Assembly: GCA_030039825.1 (NCBI GenBank)
Contig: JASHUV010000061.1
Span: 1 to 11,991, forward strand
Length of the DNA: 11,991 nucleotides
Reading direction: 5' to 3'
Origin: Thermoplasmata archaeon
GTDB taxonomy: Archaea > Thermoplasmatota > Thermoplasmata > Lutacidiplasmatales > UBA184
Each line of letters opens with the position of its first letter. Position 1 is the stretch's first letter. Below the pieces are notes generated by a model. That model had not been told where the DNA came from. It searched no databases and worked only from the letters and a program-made list of their open reading frames with translations. The position numbers were made by a program, and so were the translations under genes. Below, in pieces: positions 1 through 5,892 of the stretch.

Positions 1-88
1 CGTCGAACTCGAACCAGTCGATCTGGCTCTTCGCGTCGGTGTAGTACCCATCGAGCGACATCAGACTGTCGAGGACGACCTTGCGCAT
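1..88 (-). CDS. RibD C-terminal / dihydrofolate reductase-like protein (N-terminal fragment, cut by window edge)
   Basis: The minus strand from an ATG at 88 opens with MRKVVLDSLMSLDGYYTDA and continues to QIDWFEFD at the window edge. This matches the usual N-terminus of the RibD-C/DHFR-fold family: a first beta strand beginning MRK-VV, then the S-LDG-Y motif, then an IDW segment. These proteins are NAD(P)H-dependent reductases. Some act in riboflavin or folate synthesis, but many stand-alone members have no known substrate. Only 29 codons are visible, so the catalytic half cannot be judged. A GGGGAC stretch just before the ATG is a weak ribosome-binding candidate. No neighbouring gene points to a pathway. 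The family call is fairly secure; the exact function is open. Confidence 0.7.
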   Translation of the reverse strand, partial: MRKVVLDSLMSLDGYYTDAKSQIDWFEFD

Positions 89-233
89 GGTCCCCGTCAG
101 GCGTAACCCCCTGAAAGCGTTCGCGCGAGCGGGGGGGGATCGGTCGGACCGGGGGCGGCCGTCCGATGCGCCGGCCCGGTCCCCCGCGAGCGGCGGACGT
201 CCGGGCCGCCCGCCGAGCTCCGCGGGCCGGAAC

Positions 234-480
234 TTACAGCTCCCCGAATCGGAGCTCGTCGTCGTTGGGGTCGCCGACCCTGAACTCCCGGGCGCCCCCC
301 TCCTTCCTTTCCGGAGGTCGTCGAACGTCGACGCCCGCGGCCCGAAACTCGGCGTACGGTCCGTCGAGGTCTCGGGGCAGGAGGTCGATCCCCGTACGGG
401 TACGACCGGGCGCCGAGGGCGCGCCGGGCTCCTCGTCCGCTGGCCGGTGCCGCACCCACCCGTCCCACCGCCTGATCGCG
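234..480 (-). pseudogene. Degenerate VOC/glyoxalase-fold remnant (C-terminal part)
   Basis: The minus-strand frame ending in TAA at 234-236 carries a C-terminal segment typical of vicinal-oxygen-chelate proteins (glyoxalase/bleomycin-resistance fold). It reads LLPRDLDGPYAEFRAAGVDV, then GGAREFRVGDPNDDELRFGE, where families normally have 'D-v-d-..-y-..-l-r-a-a-G' and 'g-..-r-e-F-..-D-P-d-G-n-..-l-r-f-g-E'. Upstream in the same frame the protein turns into Arg/Pro/Gly-rich low-quality sequence. I could not find a normal VOC N-terminus in the neighbouring frames. The conserved Gly of DPDGN is replaced, giving PNDDE. I read it as a decayed or frameshifted gene; a sequencing error upstream is an alternative. 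The 5' limit given is approximate. Confidence 0.4.
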
Positions 481-727
481 TGCCCCGGAAAGTTCGACCC
501 GTTCGAGGATCCGGTTCGCTCGTCGACGGAGATCGAGCACGGGAGCTCCCGGGCCGGGAGGATCCGCGCGATCGGCGGGCCCTGGACGCTCCTCCGGTGG
601 GGTCGGTCGGGGGACAGGGTCCGGCGGTGGCGAGTCGCGCGCCGCGGAGCGAGACCTCGGTTCGTGCCGCTCGCCCTCCCGGCCGCGCGCGCTCCCCTCC
701 GTCCGGCACCGGCCCTTGCCGAGCCCC
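481..727. other. Stretch without a recognisable gene
   Basis: Together with the flanking part at 89-233, this makes up most of the roughly 640-base gap between the RibD-C-like gene and the M29 homologue. All long open frames here are rich in Arg, Pro and Gly, as expected of random frames in very G+C-rich DNA. I see no RNA gene, repeat array or clear promoter. It may contain the decayed 5' half of the VOC-like remnant. Confidence 0.5.
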
Positions 728-1852
728 CTACAGTATCCGGCCGGCCCGCACGACGGGAACGCCGTCCACGTCGATCTGCGCGCCCGCGAGGCATATCGCC
801 CCTCGGAAATCCGACCGATTGTCTCCGCCCGAGTGGGTGTTCCCGCCCACCGTCACCTGGACGCTCCCCCGCTCCTTGTCCTCCATGTACGGCACGTTCC
901 TCAATTCGGGATGGAGCCCGATGACGAGCGAGCCCGTCCGGTCCCTACCGGGCGATCCCCGAGCGTACTTCCTCGCGAACGTCGGCTGCCCTTCGTCGAA
1001 GGAGTACGCGCTGAGCTTCCCTCCGTTGAACTCGAACGTCCCTCCCTCGTAGATGGTCCATGGGAACCAGACCTCATCGTAGCTCCGCCGGTTCGCGACG
1101 ATCCTACCTTCGGCGGTCCGCGCGTCGAGCGCGACGCGGAGCCGCCCGTCCGGGAGGTTGCTCATCAGATCGAACTCACCGTACGCCGGTTCGTGGGGGT
1201 GAGGAAGCCCGTCGTAGACCCGGGGCGGAGCCCCGGCGAGCGCTATCTCGAGGTCCGTTCCGTTCGCGTGGGAAATCCGGATCCTCCTCCGTCCTTGGAG
1301 TGACCGGGCGAGGCGTCGTCCCCTCTCGGTGATCTCCCGGGGCGGCGTTCGGCAGGCCTCGAGCAGCGCCCGCGTCCACCGGGCCTTGTTGACGCCCCAC
1401 TCTCGAACGCGACCGTCCGTCACCCACCCGGTCGCCATCCGGCCCCCGCGCAATCCCCTCGAGCGGGCCAGCTCGTACCATCGATCGAACCAGCCATCAG
1501 CCCATTGATCGAGCTTCTTCTCACCGAGCCTCTCCACGCGCGCCGAGTCGGCGGGACCCCAGGACTGTACGTAGACATCGGCGGCCGCGATCGCGGCCCA
1601 CTCGGGGTCGGACAGGCGACCGAGCGCCCGCGCCTGATGGCGATCGACCGCGCGCCACCAGGCATCGTCATCCTCGTAGGCGAGGAGGGCCCTCCCGCCG
1701 ACTCGACGGACCTCATCGACCAACGCCGATGACGTGGTCAGCGTGTGGGCCCAGGCCTCGACGATCACGTTCTCGCCCGGCCGGACCCGAAGGTAGCTTT
1801 CGACGATGTTGCGCGCCGCGGCGCGTTCCAGCGCCGAGGGGCGCGCGCTCAT
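728..1852 (-). CDS. Divergent M29-family (AmpS / aminopeptidase T-like) protein
   Basis: About 374 residues from the ATG at 1852; an in-frame GTG at 1858 would add two. The length and segment order fit M29 aminopeptidases (370-410 residues): an N-terminal half with ENVIVEAWAHT near residue 28, then the C-terminal half with NLPDGRL near 232, an EGG-TFEFNGGK turn near 270, EDKERGSVQVTVGGN near 324-338 and NRSDFRG near 345-351. True M29 enzymes cleave N-terminal residues with two metal ions held by Glu, His, Tyr and Asp ligands. Here the usual Glu after N-x-P-x-G, the His of the G-t-v-H-i-a-G motif and the H-x-D near the C-terminus all look replaced (by Arg, Gln and DFR). Peptidase activity is therefore doubtful. 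A non-peptidase role on the same fold is possible. The gene stands alone on minus, with a weak TATA-like AAGTAACG about 25 bases before the ATG. Confidence 0.72.
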   Translation of the reverse strand: MSARPSALERAAARNIVESYLRVRPGENVIVEAWAHTLTTSSALVDEVRRVGGRALLAYEDDDAWWRAVDRHQARALGRLSDPEWAAIAAADVYVQSWGPADSARVERLGEKKLDQWADGWFDRWYELARSRGLRGGRMATGWVTDGRVREWGVNKARWTRALLEACRTPPREITERGRRLARSLQGRRRIRISHANGTDLEIALAGAPPRVYDGLPHPHEPAYGEFDLMSNLPDGRLRVALDARTAEGRIVANRRSYDEVWFPWTIYEGGTFEFNGGKLSAYSFDEGQPTFARKYARGSPGRDRTGSLVIGLHPELRNVPYMEDKERGSVQVTVGGNTHSGGDNRSDFRGAICLAGAQIDVDGVPVVRAGRIL

Positions 1853-1872
1853 GGGCACGGGCCATCCGGACG

Positions 1873-1880
1873 CGTTACTT
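1873..1880 (-). promoter_or_regulatory. Weak TATA-like element for the M29-family gene
   Basis: Read on minus this is AAGTAACG, one of few A/T-richer patches here, centred about 25 bases upstream of the ATG at 1852. That spacing would give a leaderless or nearly leaderless transcript, which is common in Archaea. There is no strong Shine-Dalgarno sequence before the ATG, which fits. The match to a TATA box is poor. Confidence 0.28.
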
Positions 1881-2077
1881 GTGGGCTCCGCCTCGCCCGC
1901 CCCGGCGACCTCGACCCGGGGCGGATCGGCCGACGGGCCCGTTCAACGTCCCGGACAGGGGTCGGTCCCGGCTCTTCCTCTCGGGCGGGGGCACCGAATC
2001 GGGCGGCGTGCACCGGCGGAGCCCATCAGTTCCGATTGACCTCGCCTCCAAGTACCTGCGCCGAGCGATCCGGGCCC

Positions 2078-2428
2078 ATGAGCGGGGCGGGTCAAGTCTC
2101 GCGCTGGGAACGGTCGACCGGCCCTCCGCTCGAGCTCTTCTGCCCGTGCGGAGCCCGCTCTCCCTGCCGTCTCGCCGGCCCGAGCCCGAACCGGAGCGCT
2201 CGGGGGAACGATCACCTCGACGGGACCACCACGATCGGTGAGTTCGGTCGGGGAGCCCTCCGCGCGCGTTGCCCCCGTTGCGACCGGGAGGAGCTCTACC
2301 TCTCCGACCGGACGGTCGCGCCGATCCTGATCCCGACCACCACGGCCCGACGCCGCCTGACGCTCTCATTGAAGGGTCGCGGTCCCCGAGCGGGGCCGAG
2401 CTCCTCGCTGGCTGTTCCGAGCGGTTGA
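2078..2428 (+). CDS. Possible small zinc-ribbon-like protein
   Basis: An ATG at 2078 opens a 116-codon frame with G/C in most third positions, as in the clear genes nearby. The protein carries ELFCPCGARSPC near residues 20-30 and ARCPRCDREELYLSDRTVAP near 65-85. The two Cys clusters, a C-x-C and a C-x2-C, are spaced about 40 residues apart and could bind one zinc. The second cluster with 'REELYLSD' after it is what makes this look like protein rather than a chance frame. I do not recognise the family and assign no function. The tail after residue 90 is low complexity. No clear promoter or ribosome-binding site precedes it. It lies just upstream of the AT-rich operator of the ribbon-helix-helix gene. 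It may be spurious. Confidence 0.4.
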   Translation: MSGAGQVSRWERSTGPPLELFCPCGARSPCRLAGPSPNRSARGNDHLDGTTTIGEFGRGALRARCPRCDREELYLSDRTVAPILIPTTTARRRLTLSLKGRGPRAGPSSSLAVPSG

Positions 2429-2500
2429 GCTTCCGTCCCGACACGGCGCCCCGGGATCCGCGCCGGGTTGGCCCGCGACGAACGCCCCGGCACCCGTTAC

Positions 2501-2530
2501 GTATAACATAATAACACAATAACTAAATAT
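2501..2530 (+). promoter_or_regulatory. AT-rich promoter/operator with three phased ATAAC repeats
   Basis: In DNA of very high G+C this 30-base patch is almost all A and T. The pentamer ATAAC occurs at 2503-2507, 2511-2515 and 2519-2523, exactly 8 bases apart. A degenerate fourth copy, ATATG, follows at 2527. It abuts the start of the ribbon-helix-helix gene, and GTATAAC at 2501 could serve as its TATA box. Ribbon-helix-helix repressors such as MetJ bind tandem 8-bp boxes. I infer that this is an autoregulatory operator overlapping the promoter. Confidence 0.6.
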
Positions 2531-2950
2531 GTGTTAAATCTTGTAAAACGCGTGCGTTCCGCGCGAAGCGCGACACCGGCGGACCGATTCGTCGGGGTCC
2601 GACTGACGGCCGAGGAGCTCGAGGCGCTCGACCGACGGCGCGAGGAGATCGGATCGGCGAACCGGTCCGAGGCGATCCGCTCGCTCGTCCGGGGGGCCTC
2701 GGCTTCGGCCGCGGCGGGGCTCGAGCTGCCCGCGAGCCTACGCGAGCAGCTCGAGGTCCTCGTGGAGGACGGATGGGCGAGCGATGCGGAGGGAGCGTTG
2801 ACAGCGGTGCTGACGCTCGGGCTCCAAGAGTTCGCCCGGACCCACACGGAGCGATTGTCGAAGCTCCGGCAGGCGGCGCGCGACGGCGCGGAACGGCGGA
2901 AGGCCCGATCGGCGGCCGACCGCGAGGGGCGGGGGCTCCTCGAACGCTAG
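2531..2950 (+). CDS. Ribbon-helix-helix (CopG/MetJ-like) DNA-binding protein, apparently with two RHH units
   Basis: The frame begins at GTG 2531 and ends at 2950 (139 residues); GTG at 2552 is an alternative start. Residues 19-55 form a textbook RHH unit: strand RFVGVRL, helix TAEELEALDRRREEIG, then the turn and helix ANRSEAIRSLVRGA. Residues 63-102 repeat the pattern: GLELPASL, REQLEVLVEDG, then ASDAEGALTAVLTLGLQEFA. This suggests a tandem RHH arrangement. Residues 103-139 are a basic helical tail. RHH proteins are transcription repressors or antitoxins that insert a two-stranded sheet into the major groove. The ATAAC-repeat promoter directly upstream suggests self-regulation. No toxin-like partner is evident; the next candidate gene is a small Cys-rich protein. 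The target genes are unknown. Confidence 0.8.
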   Translation: MLNLVKRVRSARSATPADRFVGVRLTAEELEALDRRREEIGSANRSEAIRSLVRGASASAAAGLELPASLREQLEVLVEDGWASDAEGALTAVLTLGLQEFARTHTERLSKLRQAARDGAERRKARSAADREGRGLLER

Positions 2951-2974
2951 CCCCCGAAAACGAAGGGTGGTTGC

Positions 2975-3205
2975 ATGGAGAGTTTGGGGGTCGCCTGGAG
3001 CGAACGCTGCGGATTCATCTGCCGTCTCTGCCGTCAGGACGCCAAGCATAATGAGGTGCTCCACATCTCGTTTTGCTCGGTGCACGGGCTGGCTTCCCCT
3101 CTGGACCAGTTGCCGGGGCGACCGGAGGCACGAGCCGTACGAGGTTATACACCCGCACCGGCGACCGTGGCGAGACCGGTCTCGCTGGCGGCGCCCGCGT
3201 ACTGA
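2975..3205 (+). CDS. Possible small Cys-rich (zinc-finger-like) protein
   Basis: An ATG at 2975, with a GGTGG ribosome-binding candidate five bases before it, opens a 76-codon frame ending at TGA 3203-3205. Residues 8-38 contain Trp8, then Cys12, Cys16 and Cys19, and later Cys34 and His37. This gives C-x2-C (16/19) and C-x2-H (34/37) pairs that could hold a zinc ion. The first half is less G+C-biased in third positions than its neighbours and is not Arg/Pro-rich, unlike random frames here. The second half overlaps the 5' end of the adenosyltransferase frame and looks non-native. It starts 24 bases after the ribbon-helix-helix gene, so the two could be co-transcribed. I do not recognise a family, and it could be spurious. 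Confidence 0.42.
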   Translation: MESLGVAWSERCGFICRLCRQDAKHNEVLHISFCSVHGLASPLDQLPGRPEARAVRGYTPAPATVARPVSLAAPAY

Positions 3206-3690
3206 AGGATTCAGCGCGGGTCACGGCGTTCGGGACCTACGACGAGCTCGGCTGCGGGCTGGGGCTAGCGGAGGCGTTCCTCCCGCCCCCCGCGACGGCC
3301 GTCAAGTCGCTCCTGATCCGGTTGCAGCACGAGATCTACATCGCGCAGGGCGAGCTCGCCGTCAACCCCGGCGGGCCGCCACCCAAGTACCGGATCGAGG
3401 AACGTCACGTCAAGCGGCTCGAGGCCGACATCGACCGATTCACCGCCCGGCTCGACCCGCTGAAGACCTTCGTCTTGCCCCGCGGGACGCGGGCCGGGGC
3501 CCAACTGCACGTCTGCCGCGGCATCGCGCGCCGCGCCGAGCGCAGCCTCTGGCGTCTGAACCGAGAAGCGCCGCTTCGGACCGAGCTCCTGCAGTGGTCG
3601 AACCGTCTGAGCGATCTCCTCTTCGCGCTCGCCCTCACGGTGAACCGCATCGAGAAGATCCCCGAGATCCCGCCGAACTACTCGACGTAG
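3073..3690 (+). CDS. PduO-type ATP:cob(I)alamin adenosyltransferase
   Basis: This enzyme moves the 5'-deoxyadenosyl group of ATP to cob(I)alamin, making coenzyme B12 in the cytoplasm. The conserved N-terminal ATP-binding motif YTRTGDRGETGL lies at residues 26-37. The C-terminal signature is also present: FVLPRGTRAGAQLHVCRG, then ARRAER, then NRLSDLLFALA with VNR after it. The body length of about 180 residues is normal. The start is awkward. The only standard in-frame start after the upstream stop (TGA 3052-3054) is TTG at 3073, which adds about 23 non-conserved residues. Homologues usually begin within a few residues of YTRTGD. A strong GGAGG at 3124-3128 sits ten bases before ACG 3139, exactly where a Met would be expected. 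A GTPase gene follows 30 bases downstream. The function is secure; the start is not. Confidence 0.9.
   Translation: MLGARAGFPSGPVAGATGGTSRTRLYTRTGDRGETGLAGGARVLKDSARVTAFGTYDELGCGLGLAEAFLPPPATAVKSLLIRLQHEIYIAQGELAVNPGGPPPKYRIEERHVKRLEADIDRFTARLDPLKTFVLPRGTRAGAQLHVCRGIARRAERSLWRLNREAPLRTELLQWSNRLSDLLFALALTVNRIEKIPEIPPNYST
3124..3128 (+). promoter_or_regulatory. GGAGG ribosome-binding candidate that questions the adenosyltransferase start
   Basis: GGAGG at 3124-3128 is followed ten bases later by in-frame ACG (3139-3141), then AGG TTA TAC ACC encoding RLYT of the conserved motif. No ATG, GTG or TTG exists in that position. A second Shine-Dalgarno-like run, GAGGTGCTCC at 3053-3062, lies upstream of the TTG at 3073. 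Confidence 0.4.
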
Positions 3691-3720
3691 GTCCGGTCAC
3701 GTCGGAGGGGCGTCCCGGAG

Positions 3721-4917
3721 ATGGAGCTCGGCGTGATCGGCAAGCCGAACGTCGGCAAGTCGACCACGTTCAACGCGCTCACCCTGCTCGACGCCGCGAT
3801 GGCGCCCTACCCGTTCACGACGACGGTCCCGAACCGGGGCTCGGGCGCGGTCCGGGTGCGCTGCCCGCACGGCGAGAAGGGCGCCGCCTGCGACCCCGGT
3901 AACGCCCGGTGCGTCGACGGCTTCCGATGGGTCCCCGTGACGCTCATCGATGTCCCCGGACTCGTTCCCGGCGCGAGCGAGGGGAAGGGGCTCGGCCACA
4001 AGTTCCTCGACGATCTCCGCGCCGCCGACGGCTTCCTGCACGTGATCGACGGCTCCGGCGGGACGAGCCCGGAGGGGGAGATCGTCACGCCGGGACGGTT
4101 CGATCCCGCGGAGGAGGTCGGCTGGCTCGAGCAGGAGCTCGTCGCGTGGATCGCGGAGATCCTCTCCCGCGACTTCGCCCGTCACGTTCGTTCCGTCGAG
4201 CTCGAAGGGGCGAAGGTCGAGGAGTTCCTGGGAGCGCGTCTCACGGGCCTTTCGATCACCCCGGCCGAGGTGAGCGCCGCGCTCCGGGTGGTCCCGGTCG
4301 ACCGCGAGCGGCCGTCCAACTGGACCGCCGAGGACCGGCGTCGGCTCGCCGCCGCCCTCCTCCACGCCGCGAAACCGCGGGTGCTCGCGGCGAACAAGTG
4401 CGACCGCACGACGCCGGAGAAGATGGCCGAGCTCGGCGAGCGCGTGGCGCCCCTCCCTCTCGCGCCGACCTCCGCCGAGGCGGAGCTCACGCTCCGGCGG
4501 GCGACGCGCGCGGGGCTCGTGAGGTACACGCCCGGCGCGGGGACCTTCGAGACCGCTCCGGGGGCCTCGCTCTCCCCGCCCCAGGAGCGCGCGCTCTCCG
4601 AGGTCCGAGCGCTCCTCGCCCGCTGGGGCTCGACGGGCGTCCAGGCCGCGCTCGAGAACCTCGTGTTCGGCGCGCTCCACCGGATCGCCGTCTTCCCGGT
4701 CGAGGACGAGACGCGGTGGACCGACTCGAAGGACCGGCGGCTGCCCGATGTCTTCCTCGTCCCGACCGGCACGACGGCCCACCAGTTCGCCTACCGGGTC
4801 CACACCGACCTCGGAACGAACTTCATCCGGGCGATCGACGGGCGCACGCACCGCGCGCTCGCGGCGGATCACCCGCTAACCGACGGCGCCGTCGTCCGGA
4901 TCGTCGCCCGGAAGTGA
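3721..4917 (+). CDS. Obg/OLA1-superfamily GTPase, archaeal Ygr210-like, with TGS domain
   Basis: 398 residues from ATG 3721, with GGAGGGG at 3704-3710 as ribosome-binding site. The P-loop GKPNVGKST lies at residues 7-15, the Walker B/G3 motif DVPGLVPG at 77-84 and the G4 motif NKCD at 225-228. The C-terminal part, about 315-398, resembles a TGS domain ending in DGAVVRIVARK. The intact NKxD separates it from true YchF/OLA1, which prefer ATP and carry a changed G4. It is closer to the yeast Ygr210 group. These proteins associate with ribosomes, but their exact role is unclear. Two Cys pairs between residues 48 and 64 (CPHGEKGAAC and C64) follow the switch region and may be redox- or metal-sensitive. 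The gene probably shares a transcript with the adenosyltransferase. Its last 42 bases overlap the convergent mevalonate kinase gene. Confidence 0.9.
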   Translation: MELGVIGKPNVGKSTTFNALTLLDAAMAPYPFTTTVPNRGSGAVRVRCPHGEKGAACDPGNARCVDGFRWVPVTLIDVPGLVPGASEGKGLGHKFLDDLRAADGFLHVIDGSGGTSPEGEIVTPGRFDPAEEVGWLEQELVAWIAEILSRDFARHVRSVELEGAKVEEFLGARLTGLSITPAEVSAALRVVPVDRERPSNWTAEDRRRLAAALLHAAKPRVLAANKCDRTTPEKMAELGERVAPLPLAPTSAEAELTLRRATRAGLVRYTPGAGTFETAPGASLSPPQERALSEVRALLARWGSTGVQAALENLVFGALHRIAVFPVEDETRWTDSKDRRLPDVFLVPTGTTAHQFAYRVHTDLGTNFIRAIDGRTHRALAADHPLTDGAVVRIVARK

Positions 4918-5892
4918 ACCGGCCGTCGCGAGCGATCCCACGAGGTGGGCGCCCCGCGGCTCGACCCGGACGACGTAGGGCACGCCCCCCGCCGACGCGA
5001 TCCGTCGCGCCGTCTCGACCTCCTTCCCGGTCTGGGGGAGGGCGAGCATCGATCCCCCGGCGCCCGCGCCCGTGAGCTTCGCTCCGACCGCGCTCGGCCG
5101 GACCGCCTCGATCAGGGCCTCGAGCCGGGGATGCGAGACGCCGATCTCCCTCAGGAGCGCGTGGTTCTCCCCGAGCCAGCGCCCGACGCCCGTCCGGTCC
5201 TCCTGGCCCACCGCGCGGATCCCTTCGAGCGCGACCCGACGGAGCTCGCGGAGGAGATCGGGGCCGTCCGGGCGCCCGAGGCGCGTCGCCACGGCCCGCA
5301 CCGCGTCGGCGGTCGACCGGGGCACCCGCGTGTAGCCGACGACCCAGGTCCATCCGGGGTCGGCGACGCGTCGGACCGACCACTCCCGGCCGCCGTCGGA
5401 GACGCTCCAGAGCTCCTCGCCGACCTCGGCGTTCAGGGCCACGAGACCTCCGGCGACGACGCTCGAGGTGTCGCCGGGGCTCCCGACGCCCTGCGCCCCC
5501 CGCTCGACCTCGAAGGCGCGTCGGGCGAGCTCCGGGCGCGAGAGCCCGCCGGTCGCCGCGCCCATCAGCGCGACCGTGGCGGCGCAGAGCGCGGCGGAGG
5601 AGCCGAGCCCGGCCGAGCGAGGGACGCGCGAGGTGATCGTGAGATCGAGCGGAGGACGCCCCGACCAGAAGCGCTCCGTCGCCCGGCGGAGGTACGGGTT
5701 CGGGGCGACCGCCGTCGTCGCGCCCGTCGATCCCGGGGCGCGGGCGCCGACCTGGACGTAGAGGTCGATCGCCGCGACGAGCTCGGGGCCGCCGTGGACG
5801 ACGGAGTGCTCGCCGAAGAGGATGCACTTTCCGGGCGCCAGGGCGGCGAGCGGGAGGTTCGCCGCGGGGACCGGATCGAGCACCGGGCTCAT
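4876..5892 (-). CDS. mvk: Mevalonate kinase (GHMP kinase family)
   Basis: 338 residues. It phosphorylates mevalonate with ATP in the isoprenoid pathway that makes archaeal ether-lipid chains. GHMP motifs are in order: APGKCILFGEHSVVHGG at residues 19-35 with the conserved Lys22; the ATP loop SAGLGSSAA at 93-101; GSPGDTSS around the expected catalytic Asp141; and GAKLTGAGAGG at 270-280. The S-P-x-D-T version of the Asp motif is the archaeal style. The ATG at 5892 overlaps the Trm56 stop by four bases (ATGA), so it is translationally coupled as the last gene of the minus-strand translation operon. The C-terminus runs 42 bases into the convergent GTPase gene. Phosphomevalonate kinase or another GHMP kinase is less likely given the GEHSVVHGG motif. 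Confidence 0.9.
   Translation of the reverse strand: MSPVLDPVPAANLPLAALAPGKCILFGEHSVVHGGPELVAAIDLYVQVGARAPGSTGATTAVAPNPYLRRATERFWSGRPPLDLTITSRVPRSAGLGSSAALCAATVALMGAATGGLSRPELARRAFEVERGAQGVGSPGDTSSVVAGGLVALNAEVGEELWSVSDGGREWSVRRVADPGWTWVVGYTRVPRSTADAVRAVATRLGRPDGPDLLRELRRVALEGIRAVGQEDRTGVGRWLGENHALLREIGVSHPRLEALIEAVRPSAVGAKLTGAGAGGSMLALPQTGKEVETARRIASAGGVPYVVRVEPRGAHLVGSLATAGSLPGDDPDDGAVG

Noticed and set aside
81..1052. Long plus-strand open frame of 323 codons opposite the M29 gene and the remnant
   Set aside because: It is Arg/Pro/Ser-rich with no motif, and over the M29 gene it is the antisense shadow of a recognisable protein.
1875..2519. 214-codon minus-strand frame through the region upstream of the RHH gene
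   Set aside because: Arg/Gly/Ser-rich, with no domain; its N-terminus runs through the AT-rich operator. The plus-strand zinc-ribbon-like frame is the better candidate.
2531..3205. RHH protein plus small Cys-rich protein as a toxin-antitoxin pair
   Set aside because: The second frame has zinc-finger-like Cys/His pairs but no resemblance to any toxin family I know, and its coding status is uncertain.
3697..4872. 391-codon minus-strand frame covering the GTPase
   Set aside because: Arg/Glu/Gly-rich antisense shadow; the plus strand has a full set of GTPase motifs and a ribosome-binding site.
3909..5075. 388-codon plus-strand frame overlapping the GTPase and mevalonate kinase
   Set aside because: Arg/Pro-rich low-complexity protein in a shifted frame, explained by high third-position G+C in the true genes.
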